Shown here piece by piece: positions 1 to 11,500 of a stretch of DNA of 64,000 nt. Where the stretch lies: assembly GCF_947623445.1 (NCBI RefSeq), contig NC_135241.1, forward strand, positions 21,516,501 through 21,580,500. Reading direction: 5' to 3'. Made by a program: the position numbers and the translations under genes. How positions within the stretch are numbered: position 1 is the stretch's first letter; every line of letters starts with the position of its first letter. The notes below the pieces were generated by a model. That model made no database searches, was not told the origin of the DNA, and was given only the letters and a program-made list of their open reading frames with translations. The stretch is from Clavelina lepadiformis. Taxonomy: Eukaryota; Chordata; Ascidiacea; Aplousobranchia; Clavelinidae.

Positions 1-26
1 CACTAAGCCTGCACGTTTCCGATAGG

Positions 27-1901
27 ATGCGTTCTCCAAACATCTCATTGTGTATTGTAAGCATTTTTGTTTTTTCTTGCATAAGCGGAACACGGCTGCA
101 TTTAAGGCTGTGTCATGATAATATTCATACTGGAGAATATCTGATTCCCAAACCTCATAAGTGTGTGAGACAGAATGCAACACTAATTCAGAAATGCGGA
201 GTGTCGATCTATGATCCTGTTCCAAAGAGGAAAATCATACCCATATTCAAATGTTCAGTTATTTCTACGACTCTTAAGACTACTTATTTCTTTTTTGGGG
301 CCAAAACGTGTGATGAGAAATCACTCATTAATCCTGCACCAAGCGTGGAAGCTTGTGCAGATTGGGTCAGAACGAAACATGCTTCTGGCTATGGTCCGTT
401 ACTCAGCTCTAATGATTTCACATGGAGTACTCATAATTCTAATTCCGTCAAGTATGTCTGGCCACACGGCTACACACATACAGCTTATAACGCCATTCTG
501 ATTAAATCTACTGCACTTTATGATCATGCTACAGACCAGTTATCAAGTGCAATTGGAGCCATGACGAACTGCAAGCTTATTCAAGGTAGCTGCACTCTGT
601 CGACAAATACCTTTGTGTGGCAGGTTTCGAAAATAAAAGCCAGGTGTCCTTACAAACGTATAGGTCAAAAGCACGAAGAACTTTTAATGCATTATAACAA
701 GAACCACAAGCTCATTCGTCTGGAGATAAAATCTCTAGGCATCAGCATTCATCAACGAAGTCGCTGTCCAGGTCCCGTACAAAAATGTTATGGGTCAGAC
801 GCCATTTGTACACCAGGGGGTTTGATTTTAAGACCCTACAGCTGCAATGGTTTTGATGGCATAAAATTGGGCAAAATCGCAGATGAAAATGATATACCTT
901 TTCCTTCCTTTTCTTTTCACACAGCTGAAACATATTTTTTGAATGAAGTCAATGACATAACAAGCGATTCATTTCATTTTTTGACGTCTGATATACACTT
1001 TCTTGAATGTCAAATACAAGAGTATCTGACAAATATGTATTTTTTAGTGGGACGATTGTTTCCAAGTGAAGTCCTAACACAACTTTTGGGTCGTCCTGCC
1101 ACTGGCGTGGCATTGGGCGATTTACTGATTGAAGTAGCATGCCAAAATATCACAGCTAGTCTACTGCATAATTTGAAACATGGGGAGTTTTTTGCCTCTC
1201 GACCTCTCGTCGAATTTAGTGACAATAATGGGACGAAATATATTGGCCAGGTTGGCACGAATGATGTTGTTTATAAGGGAGTTAAGTATGTAGAGAAATA
1301 TACTCCTGGCAAAATCATGACTTTTCTTATTAATGATGCTTATTATGTGTTTGATAATTATACACTCTCTATGCGCCATGAGAACGTCCAGCAACTTTTA
1401 CCTGCTCTAATTACTGTACAAGCACCCTACTCTGAAATAGATTTTTCTAACTTTGTTCATTTGTTTCCTAGCAATGGTAACGACTTTGACGACTTATCAG
1501 GTATTTTACAAGCTGTCAGTCGCGCACGTTTGATGCATGACCAATTATACCATTTTATTGGAAGTAGAACGAATCCAGAAAATACAGCAGATATGTTATA
1601 TGTACAGAAAAATATTGATAACACCTTAACTAATGTGTTTTTACAGATGATTTCTAGCATAACATCGCCGATACTTAGTGGCTTTTGTTTTATTCTGTTG
1701 ATTTTGAGCTATATTTGGAGCATTGTTTTCACTTTCTGGTTTTTCAAGTTAACCTTGCCTATGTTGGTTTCCGTTATTCGTCATAAAATATATGCTTATC
1801 GAAATCATTCTGTCATAGTTCATGCTAGCCGATCTGACTTAAACAATGATAATCAAAATGTCTCTGAAGATAGTGACTCAGCAGAAAGTGACGCTCGTTA
1901 A
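27..1901 (+). CDS. Envelope-like glycoprotein of an endogenous LTR element
   Basis: An uninterrupted 624-residue frame. It has a hydrophobic signal peptide (about residues 5–21), a long cysteine-rich ectodomain with several N-glycosylation sequons (for example NAT, NIT, NGT, NYT), one long hydrophobic segment near residues 550–590 and a short acidic, serine-rich tail. This is the layout of a type I membrane glycoprotein. A polypurine tract and LTR-like sequence follow directly, so it is best read as the env-like gene of a retroelement whose gag and pol lie left of the window. I could not assign it to a viral glycoprotein class, and gypsy-like or BEL-like parentage are both possible. The frame has no internal stop, so the copy may be recent. 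A host gene of unknown function is the alternative. Confidence 0.6.
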   Translation: MRSPNISLCIVSIFVFSCISGTRLHLRLCHDNIHTGEYLIPKPHKCVRQNATLIQKCGVSIYDPVPKRKIIPIFKCSVISTTLKTTYFFFGAKTCDEKSLINPAPSVEACADWVRTKHASGYGPLLSSNDFTWSTHNSNSVKYVWPHGYTHTAYNAILIKSTALYDHATDQLSSAIGAMTNCKLIQGSCTLSTNTFVWQVSKIKARCPYKRIGQKHEELLMHYNKNHKLIRLEIKSLGISIHQRSRCPGPVQKCYGSDAICTPGGLILRPYSCNGFDGIKLGKIADENDIPFPSFSFHTAETYFLNEVNDITSDSFHFLTSDIHFLECQIQEYLTNMYFLVGRLFPSEVLTQLLGRPATGVALGDLLIEVACQNITASLLHNLKHGEFFASRPLVEFSDNNGTKYIGQVGTNDVVYKGVKYVEKYTPGKIMTFLINDAYYVFDNYTLSMRHENVQQLLPALITVQAPYSEIDFSNFVHLFPSNGNDFDDLSGILQAVSRARLMHDQLYHFIGSRTNPENTADMLYVQKNIDNTLTNVFLQMISSITSPILSGFCFILLILSYIWSIVFTFWFFKLTLPMLVSVIRHKIYAYRNHSVIVHASRSDLNNDNQNVSEDSDSAESDAR

Positions 1902-1984
1902 CAATTAACCTCTGACCTTTCATAAATATCATAATTGGTTTGACTTGTTGCACTAACTTTGCACAATGACTTAAAAGCATACAT

Positions 1985-2170
1985 GTGAACGCCTTATTAC
2001 TGATATATAACCAATATGAACTGTATTATACTTGTGTTTTAACATTTGTTGTGATTTGCTTTGTGTTAACCGCACTATATGGATTTTGTTATTATTACTT
2101 TGTGTTAATTATGGCTTATCGGGACTTTATTTCTATTTTGTTTCGAAATTGCTTTAAAATTTCATTTTAA
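1985..2170 (+). other. Small open frame with a membrane segment, between env and the 3' LTR
   Basis: This frame encodes a strongly hydrophobic stretch of about 30 residues followed by a short basic tail. It has no ATG near its beginning (the frame opens with GTG; the first ATG is at 2111). It could be a spliced accessory exon of the retroelement or chance. No family recognised. Confidence 0.15.
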
Positions 2171-2180
2171 AACAATTTCT

Positions 2181-2190
2181 AGGGGGGGGG
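2181..2190 (+). other. Polypurine tract of the LTR element
   Basis: A run of one A and nine G lies just before a TGTG start of LTR-like sequence. This is where the plus-strand primer of an LTR retroelement sits. The position, after the env-like frame and before the LTR, supports the call. Confidence 0.6.
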
Positions 2191-2193
2191 TTA

Positions 2194-2804
2194 TGTGATA
2201 ATATTGTGATTATAACCAAAACTAATATACAGATTATGTGAGATTTCAATTCTAGTACTTGTGTGTCGTTTTAGCTAAGAGTAACACGAGCCACAATCAC
2301 TTCCTGTACCATTGTTGTGACGTAATACTTTCGCCTTTTTCGTATGCGTTCAGTTTATCGAAAATAAGTTTGTTAGCGTATGGCAGTACGAATTAACAAG
2401 TCTGGGAATAATCAGCAATCAACAATTTAATGCAGTTGAATATAGCTAAGCCAAAATGCTATTACATTGACTGTTGAATGAAGTGCTGTTGATGTGCCAA
2501 TGTTCTGTCAATTTGTAATCGTATAACGAAGAATCAATATAACCAGTTTATACAATCAACAAATTTGTGCAAACTACTGAACAGTACAATCTAAGATAAG
2601 CTCAGTGTTAAGTCAGACAACTCTGCTTGTCGGCTTCACAAGACAATCAGCTTTTAGCTGAACAATCGAGTCTAGGATTGAATAAGCAAACAACGGCCTT
2701 GAGACTCATTATATCGAAGACAATAAACATTCAGACAATCAAAGATTGTATTGGAGTGACTGGTACAGTCAAGTTCAACAACAATAACCAATCATTCCAT
2801 TACA
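2194..2804 (+). repeat. Probable 3' LTR
   Basis: It starts with TG four bases after the polypurine tract and can be ended at a CA near 2804, giving about 610 bp. An AATAAA at 2722–2727 would serve as the polyadenylation signal. The 5' LTR is outside the window, so neither the exact 3' border nor a target duplication can be checked. The border is approximate. Confidence 0.5.
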
Positions 2805-3258
2805 TACTGCATATTTCTATGATATTTTGTGTTTACGTTAATACATTTGGTAATTGACTGGTATGTTAATAATTTTAAAAATATAGCTTTTCATAATTCG
2901 TTGATGTGATGTACTGTGCATGATTTAAACTTTATTCAGTGCAAAGTTGTAAGCGCGGCATCTCACAATCACAGGCAAAAATTGTAATTAATACAACACT
3001 TTTTAAAACATACTTAAAAATAAAAATTAATGAAAATATTTAAAGATATTTACAAATAGTATTTATGATTTGCATAAAATATGAGTACAAAAATGCGTAA
3101 TATAATTCGCCCTTACATCAATCGTTTACAAATGAACAGCACAAATATAAAAAAGTATAAAAGTTATAAAAAGTTTGCGAGTTTCTATGCAAAAAGTTAC
3201 AATGCTCCGTGAAAATGTTGTATTTTATCAGATTATTAATTAATAGTTATACACGAAC
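2805..3258. other. Non-coding stretch, nothing recognised
   Basis: AT-rich sequence between the LTR and the end of the caspase gene. It presumably includes the caspase 3' UTR. No coding frame, RNA gene or clear repeat was seen. Confidence 0.5.
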
Positions 3259-4715
3259 CTATTCGCGAAAAGAACTTTTTGCAAATATTCCGGGATAAAA
3301 ATACAGCTTTTTGCACAAACTGCTGCGAAATTCTGGAGTTTCATGCCAGTCACTTTGAACTTCCTGCTCCAATGACTTTGAACGCAGAAAACCGTTGACC
3401 AAAGTCAGCATCTCAGCGAAGTCTTTGTCCTTTGCATGTTTAGATATTATTTTAACAAGCGCTTGAATATACCAGCTTCCGTGCACAGTGTTACGTGTCG
3501 CGGTGCGTCCTGTAGAAGATAGGCCTAGTGAAATATCACACATATTGCACATTCGAAAAAAAAATTTTACTACTTTAATGTCACGTATTTTATTCGAGCG
3601 AAATTGGCTTAGTTGTCTGTCGGATTACTTCTCAACAATTTACCTGGTAAAGCGGAAAATCCAATTACCACATCAGAACAAGTGGGCAGTCGACGTCTGT
3701 CATTAGCTTCAGACAAACTGTGATCGATAGCCTCACAGCAGTCCTGAGACAAGGGCGGTCCATCCGTGACGACATGAGCGATATTGGAAGCGATCTCGTC
3801 ATCTCTACAACCTTGAATTAAAAATATTTTTGGCTTGTTTCGCAGTGCAGGACAATGTGCATTGTCAAAGTTTTGGACGAGGGTATCCACACGGACCTTT
3901 CCACCGTCACTCCCGTACAAAAAATTTCCCTTTCCGTGGCTCAGTAGAATGACGACAACACAGTCAGCATCATGAAGTTTGTCCTTTTTCGAAAACTCCT
4001 TTACAGCACTTTGCATCTCGTCAGCAGTGCAGTTGTCGACGTGAACAATAGAAAATTCCAACTGGTTCAGTAGGGAAGTTAAATTTTTTCTGTCCGTGTC
4101 ACTTCCGAGACGATCTGATATGCCAAGTTCGCTCTTGAACCGACTTACACAAACAATCAAAGCGCTGCCTCGCGGTCTTGATGTCATTTTATAAGATTCA
4201 TGTTTCGTCTGTTGGTAAAACTCTATGGTAGTGTTTTCAACAAATAGTCTGCCTATCGGGCCGTCGTGGGCGTCTTTTTCTACTAATTTTAAGTCGGTAT
4301 TGACGTTGTAATTATTGATACTCTGCTGATATTGAAGCTCCGTGTGCTGTATTTCAAGGTCGGTTTTGCACTTCTTGGAAGCAGCTTGGAATGTATTTAT
4401 TAACTGACTTTTGTAACTTTCCAACATGTCCGCTAAATTGCATTGCTGTGATTCTCGGAGGCCTTGGATAAACACTTCATACGCTCTGGGTCCCCGAGTT
4501 GGAATCAAAGATAGCAAAGCGACGTTTCTTGAGAACCTTGTCCGCTTTGATTCGATTCTTTCTGCCACTTCGTCAGAAATTATGGCTTTCGCGACGAGGA
4601 ACTGCAAAATTTCTTCTAAACATAAACTTCTGGCTAATTCTAATCGATTCCCGATCAGCGTTCTTTTGTGAATTTCCTTCATTTTCCACTTACAATCATT
4701 CATATTTCTTGTCAT
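3259..4715 (-). CDS. CARD-containing initiator-type caspase
   Basis: Two exons, complement(3259..3509, 3644..4715), joined in phase 1 with a GT–AG intron to give 440 aa. Residues about 15–100 form a CARD (helical, with the typical rG..A...F..L pattern). A linker follows, then the cysteine-protease domain. The S1 arginine is R202 (R-x-G-x-x-x-D), the catalytic histidine H260 (SHG) and the catalytic cysteine C303. The p10 part continues through the splice with a GSWYIQ strand. CARD plus caspase is the layout of caspase-2/-9 type initiators, which are activated on adaptor platforms in apoptosis or inflammation. Oddities: the active-site pentapeptide reads QGCRD instead of the usual QACxG, and the p10 segment that usually reads S-W/Y-R has A-T-R. 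The first ATG is used, and a start at the next methionine (M5) is possible. Orthology to one vertebrate caspase is not clear. Confidence 0.93.
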
Positions 4716-6937
4716 AAAAAGAAACTTGGTTTAATAAACTTTATACAACCATGTCGTTACTCGTTAACAAATACATTGCTTTGTAAATATTTCATTCGTA
4801 CTAACGGCTATCCGGATTTTGTTTGGTCTTGCCTCACTTGCCGTTTCAAAAGTGTGTGAAAATGTTTTCAATCTTGTTGTAAAGTTAATTCCCATGATGT
4901 AAACATAACTTGCACATACAAATACAAAGATATAAATTGACATAAAAAAATTAATTACGAATTAACTTTCCTTTGAAAAGCATAAACACGGAAGACTGTA
5001 GGCACAATTTTTCACAATAAACGGTTAAATATATTTGAATTTTTCTGAAACAAGTTGTGGCGATCATAATAGTGTGAATCCCATTTTTTAATTAAACGTA
5101 CAAATTTTTCAAAATAAAACATCAATTTGGGAAAAATAAAAATGCATTTACTTTGTTGGAATTGGCAAGACCTAATGTTCACAGTTTATTCACGTCAATT
5201 TAAATTCAATAAACGATGCAGACACGGTTCAATGCCTTTTACAAACAAGCGCTAAGAATCCCCTTTTTACAAAGCAGCACAAGTTTTTGTTTTTGCACGT
5301 GATTGTGTTTTGGATGTCATAAACCCATGTCATAAACTGTCATAACCATGTCGTAGACTCAGTTTTTGACGTAAGTGATTAAGGAACAATTCACGAAGGG
5401 CTACTTTAGTGTACTGGTATTATTTCTGACAAAGAGCGTGATGCCAAATGGCGAAAAATATACGATACGATAGCCTACGATTGTACGATTTTGCATCTCC
5501 AGTCTATCTATCTCCAGAGTCTGCATGAGTCTCAGTATACAATTGCATCACGACACGTGTTTATGCACTTGTGCAGTATAGTCCTACTAGCACTACGTCA
5601 CCTTCCACAGCGCCTCAACATCACAAACTGCAGAATATGGTAGAAGATTTTTTGGCAGAAACGGCCAGACTGCAAGGTTTGGCATAGGCGCACTCAGTAC
5701 TGCTTTTCATGAGCTTCAATGCTGCACTTAAGGTGAATTATTTTGCACTTAATGACTTGGACAGAACTTCTGTGCAATCAGTTTTCAATTTATTTAAATA
5801 TTGAATCAGTTGAACTGTGAATATTACTGTGTGATTGTGCACATAAGTGCGCACTTCCATTGTGTCTGAGCATTTTTGCGCACAACACTTGTCATTTTTG
5901 TTTGTTTAGTACACCTAAGATCATGCTGAAAGCAGTCATAGGCTACTCTGCAGTCCAGCGAAACGGTATCACAAACTGGCAAACCACCAGGCTAAAATGT
6001 CATGCTGGTTTTTCACTGAAAAAGGAGTGATCTCGCTTTTAAAAAATTAGACACTCCTTTTTTCTCTCTCTGTTCTTGTATAAAAGGCCCCTGCTTCCCT
6101 ATAATCAACCCAGGGAGCATTCGATGCGTACGCCGAAAGTAAGTTTGGAGTACATTACGAATCCACGAAAGACGCTATGCGAACTGCTATCTGTAAAAAA
6201 AGGAGACACTTTGCTCCTTTTCATGTAATAAAAGGAAAAAGAAAAACAAAGTGAATTTAAATCAATGAAGATCTTCAGTGTAAACTAGGTTTCACCTTGA
6301 CACGGCACGGAGCCAATCATATCTTGGACAACTATTCGTATTGAAACCATGGCAACTGCGAATTCCTTTATCTCTTCCATATTCTTCTTGTTTAGATGAA
6401 AAAGAACACAGTGTCTCCTTTTTTTCTTCCAGGATATCAGTATGACGCTTGACAGTTTTTTTACTTTAATCATTTTTTAACTTAGTGTTGTCCAAAGCAT
6501 TTCAGATTTATCTATGTACACAATAATATTGCAATGTACTGTTGCACTGCAAAAAATCTCAAGGTAGGTGAAAGGTCTATCAAATGCACTCTTTCCCAAA
6601 TTTGCAACTTACCTTAATTTCGACTAATTGTTAAGATTAGCATCAAGCTTTGCCAAAATGTTGATTACTAAAATTTCTCAAGGTTTAAGCTATCCAAACA
6701 GATCCTCATCTGTATTGTTGTGCTAAAGTTTTTATTATATATACATGAAAAAACAATGAAACTTAAAAAAATATCATAAAGAGTTGTTCTTGTGTTGGCT
6801 TTATTTTTTTGTTTCATTTGCGCTTTTGACAAAAAGCAAGAATAAGGATTATGATGGTAACTTTAAGGCTTTTTGTTCTGTCTCTACAGGTTATTTTGGT
6901 AAGGATCATTTATATTTTTATACAGTCTTCAAATGAT
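4716..6937. other. Intergenic, largely featureless
   Basis: About 2.2 kb between the divergently transcribed caspase and Apollo genes, which must hold both promoters. I see no coding sequence. It contains short inverted repeats rich in AAGGAG/CTCCTT (see 6195–6425). A further pair, AAAAAGGAGTG and CACTCCTTTTT, flanks 6020–6065. Confidence 0.5.
6195..6425. repeat. Inverted-repeat element, possible MITE
   Basis: A perfect 16-bp inverted repeat (6195–6210 and 6410–6425; A7 followed by GGAGACACT and its complement) bounds a 231-bp segment with no coding content. This is the form of a small terminal-inverted-repeat element. No clear target duplication was seen. Confidence 0.35.
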
Positions 6938-8308
6938 ATGAATGGCCGTATTCTTGAAGATTTACCAATTGCTGTTGATCGTTTTCTTCAGAAAGATCTG
7001 CACTGGGTCAAATTACATTTTTTAACCCACATGCACAGTGACCACACCTGTGGCCTTAGTTCATCATGGAAACGGCCAATCTACTGCACTCACATCACAT
7101 CAAAACTGCTGAAGCATAAGTTTAACATATCTCCTACTTTCATCAAAGCACTTGAAGAAAATGAAACTCATTTTATTGAGAATGGACATTTTTCAGTGAC
7201 GGTATCAGTGATACCAGCTAATCACTGCATGGGGTCGTGTATGTTTTTGTTCCAGACAGATAACAAACAAATCCTTTACACAGGAGATTTCAGATTTGAC
7301 GAAGAACTTCCTCAGTCCTTGGAAAAGTTTTTAAAGGGGCCGCCAATTGATACTTTGTACCTTGACAATACCTACTGTGAGCCTGTGTGCTCCCATCCAT
7401 CTAGAGAAGAAGCGATTGAAATGATGGCAAACATCTGTAAAGAACATTCTGAGTCAAGGATAATGATTGGTGTGTCTTGGGTTGGTCACGAGGAGATGCT
7501 CATAAAGTTATCTGAGAAGTTAAATGATTTCATATCTGTTGACGAGAGTGTTATTAAGCGGCTGGAGATTATGGAATTAACTGATCACTTTCAAAGTAAC
7601 ATTTCAGCTCGTTTAAATGCGCTTCCCAACCATTTATTAACTTGTGAATATGTAAAGGCATGGAATAAAGATTTGTATGCAATTCCGACAATTGGCATAA
7701 AGCCTACAGCTATGTATGGAAGTGAAATGCGCATTGCACATAATTCAAATGGTTCGCTTTACATGGTACCTTACAGCAATCATTGCAATTATCAAGAGAT
7801 ATGCGATTTTGTGAAGTTGGTATGTCCAGCAAACATTAGGCCAATAGTATCTGGCAGACATGGTCGTGCTGGCATGGAAAGTTTCTTCCGAGCAGACATG
7901 CGTCAGTTTGATCGTTACTTGAACCGTGATTCATCTGTTTTGTCAAAACCCAAGTCACCAGCTGATGCTGCAGCAGTATTTGAAGTCGATAATATTTGTT
8001 CAGCTGACATTTCTGATGATGATTATTATCTGAATAATGATAAACGAAGCAAAATGGCACAGAACAGACGAAAGCAGCTAAAAAAAATAAATCGGAACAA
8101 AATGAATCTGAAACGTGGTGTAGTTTTTCACGAGTCACCTGAAGATGGTGGTTTATTAAAAAATCAGAAAAATTTTAACGACAATATCGGTAAAGTAACA
8201 GTTTGTCGGGATAAAAACTCAGATAATTGTGAGTTAAGATTTATTTCAACAGAGCGTCAGAGAGAGGTGGAAAATGAAATCCTGCATAATATTGATAAAT
8301 TATTTTAA
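6938..8308 (+). CDS. DCLRE1B: 5' exonuclease Apollo (SNM1B)
   Basis: A single-exon frame of 456 aa. The ATG at 6938 is chosen because the protein then opens with MNGR..E.LPIAVD, the family's conserved start. A possible splice acceptor (…TATACAG) lies 11 bp upstream. It has the metallo-beta-lactamase/beta-CASP fold of the SNM1 family: HxHxDH at residues 31–36, NHC at 95–97, GDFR at 116–119, LDNTYC near 142–147 and a late IVS motif. After the nuclease domain a GVVF..SPE motif matches the Apollo tail. Apollo digests DNA 5'-3' at telomeres and at interstrand crosslinks, in the nucleus. The usual HCPGS motif here reads HCMGS. No YxLxP TRF2-binding motif is visible. MED23 begins 288 bp downstream on the same strand. 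Confidence 0.93.
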   Translation: MNGRILEDLPIAVDRFLQKDLHWVKLHFLTHMHSDHTCGLSSSWKRPIYCTHITSKLLKHKFNISPTFIKALEENETHFIENGHFSVTVSVIPANHCMGSCMFLFQTDNKQILYTGDFRFDEELPQSLEKFLKGPPIDTLYLDNTYCEPVCSHPSREEAIEMMANICKEHSESRIMIGVSWVGHEEMLIKLSEKLNDFISVDESVIKRLEIMELTDHFQSNISARLNALPNHLLTCEYVKAWNKDLYAIPTIGIKPTAMYGSEMRIAHNSNGSLYMVPYSNHCNYQEICDFVKLVCPANIRPIVSGRHGRAGMESFFRADMRQFDRYLNRDSSVLSKPKSPADAAAVFEVDNICSADISDDDYYLNNDKRSKMAQNRRKQLKKINRNKMNLKRGVVFHESPEDGGLLKNQKNFNDNIGKVTVCRDKNSDNCELRFISTERQREVENEILHNIDKLF

Positions 8309-8596
8309 AGAACAAATATGATGTTTTTCCCTCTATTTTTTATTTTATACATTTTCAATTTTTTTGGGGGGCTTATTGATATACATTCACAGTTTAATTA
8401 TTTGCTTAATTGTTTACTGTGGAGTTGATTAATTTTTTTTCCGAGTAAATTCTTCTCTTTCATTTCTGGATTTCCTCATTCATGGATGCCTTAGAAATTG
8501 TGCTTCATGTTTTATTTTTTGAAAAGTATTATGCATGTTACTAAATGATATTTTTATTGTAGACATGTAGGTAACATATATTTATTGTAGGAAAGA
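8309..8596 (+). other. Short Apollo–MED23 spacer with splice-acceptor-like end
   Basis: Only 288 bp separate the Apollo stop from the MED23 ATG. No AATAAA was seen. The spacer ends in a pyrimidine/AT-rich stretch and TTTATTGTAG, six bases before the ATG. This would suit a trans-splice (or 5' UTR) acceptor. Confidence 0.4.
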
Positions 8597-11500
8597 ATGG
8601 CTGTTGAACTAGAAAGTAGACTGAAAGAAATATTTGAGAGTGCAACTGTAAGTCTGTGTCAATTAATTAGGAATATGCTGGTGTCACTAGAGTTGGCATA
8701 AATCAAATTTTTAGAAAATTTTTCAAAATATTCGGAAATTATTTGTCAACATTACTTATGTAATGGCATAAAAGTGACCTCTAGCATGCAACTGTAACTC
8801 AGTAAATTTTCAGTTATGTCTATAATTGCGGAGTAATATATTTAATTATGTCCGGCTCAAAGTGCCATGCTATGCTGTTCACTTGTTTCATGTTTTGTAA
8901 CAAATAACGTTGAACATTTCTCATCCACAGCGAACTGATATTCTTGTTGAAGTCTTCAGCAAATTTATAGACCATAATGACAATGAACACAATGAAAGAA
9001 TGGAAAAATGCATCACTCAGTTCAAGTCCTTATACACATCCCTTTCGACAGATGACCAGGCGACCTCTGTTGTAGTTAGTCATATCTGTAACCAATATGG
9101 ATATCAACTAGATACTGATTACTGAGTAGCTATACTTTTAATTATTTCATATTTTTTCACAATGAAAATTGTCCAGCATGTCTAAATTTTTTGCAGTTAC
9201 TGATCAGGTACATCCACTCAATGCGTGCAGCAAGAAGGGTTCTGTTTCTCTTTGACTTTTTGGAAACTTGTCTTGAAGATGGTTTTATAAATGCCAAGTA
9301 AATTTGCCTGTTTTGATAAGTGTGTATTCGTGCCGATGTTGTTTATGTTCAGCATAACGTCTATCATTTTCTGAACACAACTTTCTATCTACCTGTATGT
9401 TATGAAATGTAATTAAAATATTCTTTAGAACAGTCTTGGATAATCTGCAGTGCAATGAATTGACATATAACAAGAAAGTTCATTGGTGCAAAACCTATGC
9501 AATGATAAAGAAACATATTCACTTCATTGATTACAAAGTGTGTATGGTTAAATGTAAAATTATCATATAACTTTTGAGCCTATAGAAACTTAACATATAT
9601 TTTCATGAAATCCAACTTTTCTAATCTATTGGTTGAATAAAGGGTTGTCGAAATTTGCTTCATACAATGATGGTAAAAATGCGTGAGATTCCACCTACTG
9701 TATGGAGCGTTGCAACTCAACAAGTATGTCTCGCTTTTTGCACCATATTATATTGGATTTTATTTCATAGATCTTTTAGTTTGGAATATATTGATCCCAG
9801 CCTGAAGACAAATCAGAGATATGTACATATTATATACCGTGAAAATCCCTTTTGAACAAATGAAAAAAGAATCCTGTTTTAGGTAAAAGCCGTTTGTGAT
9901 GCAATTGAGCACTTGATTGATCCTGGATCCTATCTTCTCCCTGGATACTTGGCACAGGATGAAATCAGACAGAACATCCCGGAAGAACAACCTCTAGCCC
10001 CATGGGTACTTGATACAATTGTCATGTGGACGATGTACTTCCAAAGAATGCTTTTCCAAAGCAGTTATTAAAAATGATCATTTCAAGTTTTAAGTCTCAT
10101 TCTGTAGAGAAAATAGTTATGTTTTTTTGGTAATGTGTAATTAACTAGCTCAATATGCATTTTTACAGCCACTTAATGAAAAGCTGACGAGATTTATGGA
10201 CCGATTTCGGGCCACGGCAACAATGGTATCGACGACTGGTAGATGGATGCTTCTCCCTGTTGTAGATCATGCTTTTTACCAGACAACCAGCAGTTGGAGG
10301 CTGGAGCCTGACAGTTTGAAGTTTTCATTGAAACCAAAGCTTCCATACAGCAAGGTAGACTTATCGTGCTGTCTAAAATATGCCGCTAGAATAATTTACA
10401 AGCGTAAACAAAATTGCTCATTTTTTCATCAAATTTGGAAAAGTTAACGTTACAGTTTTATTTTAACAGGAGATGTGCCGCAGACAGGGAAGGTTACTCA
10501 GATATATTCTTCGGCAAACATATTCCCGTGATATGGTCCTCCAAGTTCTCGGTTTTCAACGGCACGTAAAACAACGTTGCATTTCTTTGGAAGTGGTATG
10601 GTTGTTGGAGTCTGTTGTATAATGTTGTCTCATACGAACGTTAGTAGGCCATTGTTTTATAGAATTTTTATGTTTCATTAAGTTATCTCTTAAAGAGAAA
10701 TTAGAAGCAAAAAGCTGTTTATATTAATGTATTTCAAAAATATTTCTTTGTGCAAATATTTACCATTTCATTCCTTTATTTAACTTTTCTGACCTTATAC
10801 ATTAGGAGCTGGTGGATTTGATCCTTGTCGCCATGCAAACAGTTTTTGAGGAATCTGATGACAACACTGGTGACACGGCAGATCAAACGCATTTAATGTG
10901 GCAACACATCTCATCTCAAGTTATTTTTATCGCGCTGTATCAGTTTGGAAATTTTTCGCAAATGGTGGAGTTGATATACTCTAAAGTAAGGGAACCAATT
11001 TCTTTCAATGTTGTCTTCTACTTCCTAGATACAGAAAAATATCCTTTATGACTACTTTGGTTGATATTCTTACGCAAAAGACGCTGTAGTTTAGTATAAC
11101 GCCGTCATTAGTTTTAGCTATTATTTTTGCTCTTCATACTTCTAGCTATGTTCACTCAAGCAAGATGGAGATATTTGCAGGGGAAGAGAGCATCTGATGT
11201 GGTGTCTTCTCCAGTTCATCTCGGGAAGCATCCAGAAAAATTCTTTTGCTGATTTTGCTCCAGTTGATAAACTTATTCACCTTCTCTATCCCGAGAACGA
11301 GGTTTGTTTCAAAACTGGATTGACTTGTTGTTAAGATTTGTTTTTAAAGCGGTTGAGTAAAAAGTGTTGCAAAGTTCTATTTACTAACTGATGGTGGCTG
11401 AACTGTGTTAACTCAGTATACAGTATAGTAAAATATAAAAACAGAATATAAGATGACACTCTATAGGGTTAACTTGTATTTTTAATTTTTAATTCTCCTA

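Noticed and set aside
6851..6937. Longer Apollo start (29 extra residues)
   Set aside because: The extra segment is not conserved and contains splice-acceptor-like sequence; the family start is MNG at 6938.
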